From positions 17,778,027 to 17,842,026 of the forward strand of contig NC_132893.1 of assembly GCF_030463535.1 (NCBI RefSeq): a DNA stretch of 64,000 nt. Direction: 5' to 3'. Below are positions 44,201 through 55,263 of the stretch, piece after piece. How positions within the stretch are numbered: the stretch's first letter is position 1; the number at the start of each line of letters is the position of its first letter. The position numbers were made by a program, and so were the translations under genes. The DNA comes from Salminus brasiliensis (Eukaryota > Chordata > Actinopteri > Characiformes > Bryconidae). Under the pieces are notes generated by a model that was not told the DNA's origin, made no database searches, and saw nothing but the letters and a program-made list of their open reading frames with translations.

Positions 44201-47200
44201 ATAGCAACCACCCAGCAACCACCTGGAATTCCATAGGATCTGCTTAGCATAGCAACTGTCTGGCAACACTTATACTATAGTAACCACCTGGAATGCAATA
44301 ACAGCTGCTTAGCAACAGCAGCGCAACCACATGAAAAAACATAGCATCCACCTGGAAATCCCATGACAAAAAGCTAGCAACAACATAAAGCAATAACCCC
44401 TTAGTAGCCACCTGGAATACAGTAGCATCTACCATCGGAATGTGATCTTAGTGATTTTAAGCGTGTCAGTGTGTCTTTGCTATCGTAACAGCAGGAAAAA
44501 TATGTCTTGCCCGACTCGAAACACAAAAGACATGTATTAAGTCTCTTAATTTATCATGGGTGTGTTTTGGGTGCAGTGTGCAGTAAACCAATCAGCGTGT
44601 CACTTGCCATTCCCTTTAAAAGCCAGGTGCAGTCCAACTTTGGCAGATTGCTATTGCAATGGCTCAAAGCATTGGGCACGCCCCTGTGTTAACAGTTCAC
44701 TGCCAAGATAGCAATGAACGTCTGACTGTTGACATCTGCCAATGTTACTTCAGTAAGTGGTGCACCTGTATTTTCCATTGCCAAGATAGCAATACACCAG
44801 AAATTTACCTGAACACCCCTCATTTCTGGACCACCCCGCCCATCTGTGTAGATATAATCGCAAGCACCGTTGCTTAGATGAAGCAGGTGAAGTAAGAAAA
44901 AAAAATAGACTGTTGGCACAAGGCCAAGATAGGGCCCATACTGTACAACTGTGGTGAGGAGAAAAGCATCTCAGAATGCACAAAGCAATAAACCGGAAGA
45001 AAAATGGGGGCTACAACAGCACATTGTGTCAGCCAAGGACAGAAAGCTGAGGCTGCACCCAAACTGGGCGGTTAAAAAGTGTAGGGAAAGCGTAGCCTGG
45101 TCTGAGAAATCTCATTTCTACTGAGGCACACAGGCAGTAGGGTCAGAATTTGGCACCAATCCCATAGCACATCATACACAAAATTGACCAGTCTTCTAAT
45201 AGCTATTTCCAGCATGATGCACCATGTTGCAAAGCAAAAGTGGTCTCAGGAGCTCAGTGTTCTTCAACAGTCTCCAGTTACTGCAACTAAATACCAATAG
45301 AATATGTGGGATGTGGTAAAACGGGAGATTTGCAGCATTAAAGTGCTTCAGGAAAAGCTGTAGGAATTGTGTGATGCAATCATGATAACAAGGATCAGAT
45401 CAACCTGCAAAGGAATGTTTCCAGCATCTTTGTGGAATCCATGCCCCGAAGTATTGAGGGAGGCCCTACCCACTATTGCAAAAAAAGTATTGTGTGTGTG
45501 TGTGTATAGTCTATGCAAGTGTGATACACATGCAACATGTGTATATAATGTATAGTTCTCCAATATGATTATACAGTACATATACCTCCAGTATGCATAT
45601 GCTTTTTTAAAATAACTGATAGCACCCACAGATACACATTTCTCCAAAAAGTCTAAAATACTTATTGGGAATTGTTCTGTGACTACCAATAGTGTTTGCT
45701 TTGTTACAGAATCACTGTGACTGCTTTGTGCTCCATGGACTTCAGTAGCTTTCCTCTAGATACACAGAACTGTTCTCTGGAACTGGAGAGTTGTGAGTAC
45801 TACCAGGCGTGGAGGCAGGGGTGGGCGGTGGAATGAAGACAACACAACATGACAAAGTTTCTTTACCCTCAGAGTTTCAGTACCACACTAAAGTCAGAGA
45901 GTACCTTCCAATTATTTCATTTCCAGTCAAAACTATCATTATGTACAAGCTATGCAGTTTCATAAAAAAGCCAAAATATATTTTATAACAGACAATGGTG
46001 CCTTAACCACCTTAGATACGCAATATGGACAGTATTGTAAGTATTGGGACACCTGCTCATTCATTGTTTCTTTTGAAAACAATGGTATTAAAATAAAGTT
46101 TATCCTGCTATCTACCACATTTTGGAGCATTGCCATGAGGATTTGATTGCATTCAGCAACAAGAGCATTAATGAGGTCAGGATGTTGGATGATCACCACC
46201 CCACCTCATCTCCAACTCCCCAATTCATCCTAAAAGTACTGGATGGAGCACCAAAACTCCAGAGAACATAGTTCCACTGCTCCACAGCTCAATGCTGGGG
46301 GGCTTTATAGCAGTCCAGCCCAAGCCTGGCATTAGGCATGGTGCCAATAGCTTCATGTTTAACTGTTCCTGGTCCTTCTCTATTGGTAATGCTTCTCTAC
46401 GGGGACTAGGCAAGCTGTGTGTGTGTATGTGCATTTGTACATTTGTGTCAGTAATGGGTGCAACCTAAAGTAGCTGAGTAGCCCCTTTAGCACAGCTTTC
46501 TTAGAAATCAGCAGGGAGATGTTTCTGCACTTCCAAATTTCACTCGTACAAATAGGGACGTTTTCTGCTTCTCACCATCCAAGTCTTTCCAAACACATTC
46601 AGTGATGTTGAGGTCTGGACTCGTTGTTCAGCACTGTTCAGAGAGGAACAGCAGCTTCTGCAGTTGACTTGTAAATGTTCTTCTGCTTATCCATTTTCTT
46701 TTCCTGGGGCTGTTTATCTGAGGAGGACAGTAGATACAGAGTTTCATCACATAAGACAATATGACACTTTATTAACCCCAAAGGGAAATTAGAGAATGAT
46801 GTTTGTTAACTTGTACCTAATGCTGTTTTGACTGAAGTGAAATAAATAAAGAATAGTCTTCATTTTCATGTCTTAGAATCTATAACTCTTACAATCTAAT
46901 CTGAAACTTTTAGAAATAAAATTTATTTATTTATATGTCCTGTATAAAGGTTGATTTCTTTGTCACATTTAAGAAAAAGCTTCAGTTAAAGAAGTCAACT
47001 AATTTCTGAGCTTAAAACAATACTTAACAATACATCATGTTTTTATAACACTCAACACTTTATTACTTGGTCAAGTCTTACCAAGACTTGACCAGTCTTG
47101 CACATTTCTACAAGCCTCTTGATGATTGAGACCTTTTCAAATGATTTGGGCCAGTCCCACATTTTTGTGTCAACCTTTTTAAAATGATTTTACTCATTTC

Positions 47201-50200
47201 TGTAAGATGCCCGCAGTGCCCGTAAAACAACAAATATAACAACACTATTTGACGGCATACAGACACGTATGTACATGTTGGCAAACGTTCCTCATTGAAT
47301 CTGCACCTAGACCTGTGCGTACATGCTGTGAAGCCTAGGTTAAACACCACACACCACAGCACATAATGCGCATGGACCTCAGCTTCAGAGGAGAGGCAGT
47401 GGAGCTGGAGTGTGTAAGGCTCTGCCATCTCTCCTCTGAGGGTTGCCGCCCATGCTTCTTCAAGGAGAGTCACCCATCTCACCTGTCTTTACCCCCCTCC
47501 TCTCTCCTTCCCTCTGTGCTCTCTTGAAGACGCGTACAATGAAAACGACCTCATGCTCTACTGGAAGAACGGGAACGATTCATTAAGGACTGACGAGATC
47601 GTACTCTCGCAGTTTTTTATTGAAGAATTCCACCCTTCCTACGGGCTAGCCTTCTACAGCAGTACGGGTATGTGCTTTAGCCTCCTGCCGGCTTCTAAGG
47701 ATAGTGCTCTGTGTCCATGCATTTGGCTGTCCCGTTGCTGTGCATGACCACAGAACTGCTGGGAGGGACTCCAGGTAGAGGTTGCCCTTGATGCTCACTG
47801 ATACCAGGCCAGTCAGCCCCCAGTCCACATCCTGATGTCAGTCATGAGAGAAATGGCAAAACTGGCCTGAGCTCAGTGAGGCGAAAAAGCATTCAGTGTC
47901 AGTGAAGTCCTAGGTCAGATGCCTCAGCAGTCCTGGCTGTCAATCTGAAAGTGATAATTAAACAGAGATGGAAAGAATAGTATAGTAAGAGCAAACTGAA
48001 ATGGTTCATGATTCCATTGGTTCAAGTGGTTGTCAGAGTTAGAACCACTAACTCAGAGGCAATATAGTTTGGAAAGAGTAGTGGAGGCTGGACACTCTCT
48101 ACTCAGCATTTCATACAATCCATAAGATGTAGTGTAAATGTAATGTTTTGGGAATACATTGATTGATGATATGCACATACAGTTGCAATCAAAAAATTGG
48201 TTTATAATTGGATTATCGTCCTAAATAAATCAATCAAATAAACACAAAATGCTACTTTTAATGGCGACTGCAATCTCAGAATTATTCAACCCCTTGATCA
48301 CAGGTGTCTTTAGTATGTAGAGGAGCATCCTTTTGCTGTTATGTCATCAGCATTTGGCAGCGTTCCTGGCAAATCTTAGCCCATTTCTCATGAGCAGTGG
48401 CCTCCAGTTTACTAATATTCTTGGGTTTCTGGGCTGCAACAGTCTTTTTCAAATCCAACCGAATATTTTCTATGGGGTTCAAGTCAGTCGACTGTGATCG
48501 CCCTTCGAGAATCTTCCAGGACTTCTTCTGAAACAATGTCTTGGTGGACTTTGGGGTATGCTTTAGATAATTGTCCAGCATATAGACCTACTGCTGGTCC
48601 AAGTTCAAGTTTGGCTTCATATACTCCAAATATACCCAAAAAGTTTCATCGCTCCACAGAAGTTATACGATTCTGTTCTGTGGAACTTTTTGGGTATATT
48701 TGGATCAGCGGAAGCAAACACTGAAAAGAATACCCTGCTCTGGGGCTGATTTGTTTCCTCTGGCACTGGAAACCTGCAGCGTGTAGAAGGGCAAGATGGA
48801 TTCAATCAAGTATCAGGAAACCCTAGGAAGAAACATCATACCTTCTGTGAGAAGGCTGAAGCTTGGGTGCCATTGAATCTTCCAACATGGCAATGTCCCC
48901 AAACATGCTTCAGAGTCCTCCAAGGCTTGGTTTCAGAAGAAGTCCTGGAGGATTCTGAAGTTGTTGTCACAGTCGTGTGACTTGAACCCCCATAGAAAAT
49001 CTTTGGTGGGATTTGAAGAAGGTGGTTGCAGCACATTAACCCAAGAATATTGGTGAACTGGAGGCCACTGCTCATGAGGAAGAATGCTGTCAGAAGCTGG
49101 TGGTGCTCTACTAAGTACTAGAAATGCTTCTGATAAAGGAGCTGAATAATTCAGACATCATTAAAAGTAGCATTTTCTGTTGAATTTGGAGAAAGCACTT
49201 GTTCTATTAGTTGTGTTGGGCTTTTTAAATTGGTATTGTTTGATTGGTTTATTTCAAACAGCTGCAAAGTTGCAATGGGAATTAAATAATTTTGATTGCA
49301 ACCATAAAACATGAAGGTCAACATTCATTTTTATTTCTTTAATGATGAGAAAATGAAATGCCCCTCAGCTATGCTCCACAGTTCAAAATGGAAATCAAAC
49401 CAGTCAGCTGATTCACTCCACAGCCTTATGTATATAATTCATCTTAATAAAGAACATGGGTTATTTCAAGCACTTTGTTCAGTATACTGTTACTAACTTG
49501 ATTATCCACTTGAGGTAAAAGTACCAATATAAAAATATTCAACTTGAAGTTGAGTAAATACTTTAATAAAGTTAATTGCCTAAGCTATTTTATTAGCTTG
49601 CCTTTAACATTATCTTATCATAGCAGGGACTCAGCATAGAACATAGAAAAAGACAGTGGATTTTAGTATTTAATTAACAAGCTAAAACACATTAATAACA
49701 TATACAGTTATAAACATGTAATAGTGTAGTTTGTTAGTTTCAATACATACATACCCATACACACCATTCTAGTTCATTTATGATCATAAACTGCAAAAAA
49801 CAGTTTGCACAAGGTTGCAATTTCCTGTTTATCTCTGTTTGAATGACAGCTAAAGCCAAGGTATGTTTCAATTTCCTGCGTTCATGCTGATAAATCCTCT
49901 TCTTTTCCTGTCTGTCCTGCTTTCTCTCAGGCTGGTATAACAGACTCTACATAAACTTCATCCTCAGGAGGCACATTTTCTTCTTCATGCTGCAGACGTA
50001 CTTTCCCACAATGCTGATGGTCATGCTGTCCTGGGTCTCCTTCTGGATTGACAGGAGAGCTGTCCCAGCCCGAGTTTCGCTAGGTATCATATCTGCAATC
50101 ACATCGTTTCAGGGATGCTGTTATTATGTGAACGCTTCATTTTATGTTAAAATTTTACTGTTTTCTCAATTCTTCCAGGGAACTTGTAGACAGGAGAATA

Positions 50201-53200
50201 GATCAGACACTAGATGGCGCTCCCGAGTGAGCCAAAAGTGTTACTGAATGAAGCATTTGAGCAAAACCATAGTTTATAAATTGCTTTCAGTATGAAAAGT
50301 AATGTTTCAGCATAGCAGACATATTTTTTGAGGCTTTAGAACCCTGTGCGAATTGCTTTACGGCAGCTACTATTAGCAGACAGGAGAGTGTACAGTGACT
50401 TGTTTATTTCTTAATTGCAATAGTGTACACATTGCATTGTACAGGTAGTCACATTAACGATGAACTGATCAACAATAGCTAGCCATAATTACCACCTAAC
50501 AAAGCTGTAGTGTTGTAACTGGCTAAGTGTAACAGCACCCAGAAGCAATAATGCTAGCATCTCTCCATAAAAATGTCATACATGACATACACAGGTATGT
50601 TTTCTGTAAATTAAAAAAATACACCATTGAGAGAGGACATGAAAGGAAAATAGAGACTTGGAAATTAGAAAGAATGAACTTGCCATCAAAACTCTTAATG
50701 CTACTTTGTGTAAACCGTCAATATGACACTTATGTTTGTACAAACCTATAGACCTATAGAGTGAACCTACAGAACTGACTGCTGAAGTGTCAGTGTCCTG
50801 CCCTGCAGTTGATGTGGTCAAACGCAGCAGACAAAAGGGGAGGGAACTGAAACATGAGCACCTGAGATTCGCACAAAGAGTGGCCTGAATAAATTCACAG
50901 GATGAGCTCACACTGGAAGGGAACACTGTGTTACAACAGCTACCTCTAAATCACAGACAATACACGTTATACCCAAAACGAAGTTCTTACCATGTGACTG
51001 ATGTGAATGTAGGCTTATGTCACATACACACGGGGGACAAATGACTGGAAAACTACAACACAAAGGTGACACAAAGCCACTGCAGCAGATTCTGTGTGCC
51101 TTGGCATAGAGGAACGTCTTTCAAAAGATATTCCATCAGATGGTGTTTTGGTGATGCTGATGGAGAGCACTGCCTAACTTGGTTTCAATCTGGTGACTGT
51201 GAAAGTCATACAATATTGTCAGTATTAAGTCACCCCTCAAAGCCTTGTGAATGGGGCCTTGTCGTCCAGGGAGAGACCCCTCCCATCAGGATAGAAATGT
51301 TTCATCACAGGATACAGGTGATCCTCTGCTAAGGGGACAAGTCGGTCCAAACCATGACAACAACAACGTGCCCCGGCCCGAATTTTTAAATTGTGTAACA
51401 TGTCCAGGATTTTGCATTGATGTTACGTCAGCGTTTGCTTCTACACATTCTGTGTTCTCACCACCATGATCAATCAATGTACATGCATCTACGTTAACCA
51501 CTGGTCAAACTGCTTCCCACCACAGTCGAGTGGCCACAGCCTAAAAATGCAGATGTAAATGCAAATAAAGACAAATCAGTTTATCAGACTTTATCTGACT
51601 TATTAATGTATTTGTTATTATTTTTTAACATTGGCATATAAAATAGAATTTGAAAATAGTGGGAAAAGTAAAACTTTGCTTTTTAATCATTTATAAAGGA
51701 GATGATTGAGCAATATAAGCTATTACAGCTATATATTAGTCTTGGTTAATGACTGCATGTTTATGTATTAATGTAATAGCCACCTAGGAACTTTTGAATA
51801 TTCCCCTAAAATACTGACCAATGTTTACAATATTCATAAATTTTCACATAGTAAATCATTCATTGGTGGTATGTCTCCATTTTGGTTACACTTTGGAATG
51901 TAAAATAAATATTCAAGATTTCTTTATGAAAAATCTGGTGAGAACTGAGATGGTCAAAATGATTGGCCCTCATGTGATTTTGTGCTTTCAAAGCAAATGC
52001 ACTGGGTTTAAAACTGCACCTGAGGAATCATTAGCACTGAACCTTATTTAAGTGATTCCAAGAAGCAGAGTTAGTATCACTTGGCTGCTTGAATGAAATG
52101 GATACTCTAGGGTTGGCAAAAAGAAAAGAAATCAGTCTGGACCTCAGATAGTGGACCTACATTCAGTAGGTCAGAGGGAAGGATATACTGCAATTTCCAA
52201 GCATTTCATGGCTTCTAAAACAGGTGTGCGTTGCATTATCCCAAAACACCTGGCCGTGGTCGAAAACGCAAGATTTCCAAAACCGTGCAGCGAAAAATAA
52301 TCACAAATGTCAACAAGAATCCCTGGACCTCTGCAAAGATGATTGTTGCTGAACTGCCTTCTTCTAGACTTGATGTTTCACGTAAGACTGTTGTGAGGTC
52401 TCTTCATCATGGTGGACTCTGTGGTCATCGTCCAAGAAAAACCCGTTGCTCTCACAACGGCACATCAAAGCCTAACTGAACTTTGCCAGAGATAATCTGA
52501 AACATAAGGGAGAGTTTTAGAAGTCTGTTCTTTGGTCTGATGAAACCAAACTTGAGCTGTTTAGGCATATGGATGCTGCTTTTGTTTTGCGTAGGAAGGG
52601 TAAGTCCTTCAACCCTAAACATGCTGTCCCCACAGTGAAGCATGCTGGCAGGAGCATAATGCTGTGGGGCATGGGACCAAAGAGGATTATGTGTATAGTC
52701 TGAAGAATAACATCATGACATCTGCTGCCAGTCTAGGGTTAGGTCATCGCTAGGTCTTCCAAAAAAGATAATGATCCGAAGCATACATCAAAGTTAGTCA
52801 AAAACTTTTTTACAAAGGTTTAGGTCCATGCTTGGAGACCAAGCAATTTTGCATGATCTTGACCAATTTGCCAAGGAAGAACTGAGGAAGAATCTTCAAC
52901 TCTGTTGCTCTTACTGACTGCCAACTTAGTTAGAAACTACCAGAAGAGGTTGTTGTCAGTTTTGAATACGAAAGGCTACACTATTGACTATTAGTTGTCA
53001 GAGGGCTAATCATTTTGTTCATTGCATTTTTTACAGCTCAGCAAACCAATTCAAATATTAATTTAAAGTTATGCAGATGTTGTCTTTGTTCTTGTGGATG
53101 CACACAAACTATAAAGAGTTTTAAGACTATTAAGGTTATGGACCATGTCATTGGAAGGGTAGTGGTTTTATTTGATTTCGTAAGGGGGGCTAATAATTTA

Positions 53201-55187
53201 ATGATGACCTTCAGACTATTTGACTTTCTTGAGTTTAGAATTATTTAACTCCCTCCTACCCTCTCTCACACAAATACTACCACGGTCCAACAATTTACAT
53301 CAAGATCCTAACCATAACAGATGCCCATGTGTGTCCCTAGTGTCCTCTTTTTTGTAAACCAAAAAATGGTCAGAGGCCCAGCAGTGGCAGCTTAGAATCC
53401 CTGGGTATCGAACCTACAACCAAAGTACTTTAACCACTGAGTCACTGCTGTACTAACATCACAGTCATTGAATCTGTGTGAGTCCATCCCTGTATGCTTA
53501 CATCTTTGAATAAAATGATGATGAAATCTGCATTTACTTCTGTGGTTTACTGTTCTTATTGAAACACCGGCCTGTTGAGCAGTATTTGTAACTCCTGCCA
53601 GCCCATGCCCCAACAAATATCCCTTATTTAAGGGTCACTTACATCTGTTCCTCTTGCCATCTTGATCCAAAATCAAGGTAACTTACAGTGTTTTTCATTT
53701 TCAAGCATGACACAGGGCATGGTGGGATGCTTATTAAATGTAGCGTGGCATACCCCTGTCTGGAAGAATGTGCACTATACACATACAGTGTGTAAGATGT
53801 GTGGACTGTGCTGATGAAAGTTTGTGAACTATACAAAAGCAAATGAAGACGTTTTGTGTCTTGAACCATTCACATTTCTGAAGTAGCTCTTCTCCTCTCT
53901 CTTCACATAAGGCCTAAATCATGTCTCTGTCTCTCTGTACAGGAATCACCACCGTGTTGACCATGTCCACCATAATCACGGGCGTCTCAGCATCCATGCC
54001 TCAGGTCTCCTATGTGAAGGCTGTGGATATTTACCTGTGGGCTAGCTTCCTGTTTGTCTTCCTATCCGTCATTGAATATGCTGCTGTTAACTACTTTACC
54101 ACAGTGGAGGAGATGAAGAAACTCAAAAGGGGGAAGGTCAGAGTTTTTTTTTAGACTAATGTACTGTAGCCAAAAGCTTAGCTGTCAGCTCCTGAGCTGT
54201 AATAAACATAGGCACAGCATAGAGCAGCCAGAGAGACCAAACTAAACGTTAATAGACAGTGGAAGACAAAGTGCCAATATGCAAACAGGCAATGTAAGAG
54301 GATGTAGGTGTATAATCTGTTTTAACGTGCTGTCAGTTTCCTATTCAGACACTTGAGCTTTACTCAAAGGATCTTAAAGAGAGCGTCTGTGCTATCTGCT
54401 CAATATACAGCAGTAGCAGGTTGGTTATGGTGCCATTAAGGTCTCATAAAAGTCAGCGTATGTATTTTATTGTAATGTGATTCTGATGATGTGTGAGATG
54501 GGTGAGATGTCAGGGATTGTGAGGTTAAGTTCTGGTTCCATAAAGTAAAATGTGCATGACTAGGGTCCAAATCGCGTGAATAAGCAAGTGACCAAAATGT
54601 TGCACGGTATATAGACTGTCGTTAGATGTGCTGTTAATATTAGCTCATTTAGTTTTGCTTTCTCATGTTTTCTACCCATCTAACCAAGTCCTCTTATACA
54701 GGGATTAACCTGTATGTCTTCACTGCTGACTTGTCTCCATCTACTGGTATTTTTAAGGCAATGCACTCAGGAACTTTGTTTTACAACACCATATCCAGTT
54801 TATGATGAGTCTGGCTTCCTCCTATTTCTCCTTTTACACCAAAAAAATGACATAGAAGTCATAGAGGGCGTGCCCAACCTAGTCCATATTGACTGTGGTG
54901 AATGTGCTCAACAGCTAAAAAAATAATCAAATACGTATCTAGTCTTTCAGGTGAAACGAAGAATCATGTATTGCATTTGTGTCTCCTATCCCATTTGTCC
55001 TGACAGAGCAGGGGACACCAATCGTGTAGCCGGTGACATCTGTCCACAGATAATCCAAAACTATAAAGAGCTAATGTTTGAATGTGACAGTCATGTCCCA
55101 TTAGACTGGAGGGTGGTTCAGTGTAGGTTAGCTTACCTTAGCTGGCCAACCAGACACCTGCTCCACTAGCCAACTGTTATAACTACA

Positions 55188-55263
<76 letters not shown>

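Larger units (their letters stand above)
43309..45709. other. gabrr3: gabrr3 intron 4
   Basis: Filled largely by repeats: an inverted Tc1-like end, a minisatellite, repeat family D and a Tc1-like 3' half. A short (GT)n run is at 45490-45507. No extra exon is seen. Confidence 0.6.
50084..53942. other. gabrr3: gabrr3 intron 7
   Basis: Contains a decayed DNA-element fragment (51060-51540), a Tc1-like transposase pseudogene (52080-53000) and a minus-strand SINE fragment (53370-53465). No additional exon is seen. Confidence 0.55.

Noticed and set aside
47108-47482. 124-residue minus-strand frame in gabrr3 intron 5
   Set aside because: No family motif, mixed composition, and it overlaps the pyrimidine tract of the exon 6 acceptor on the other strand.
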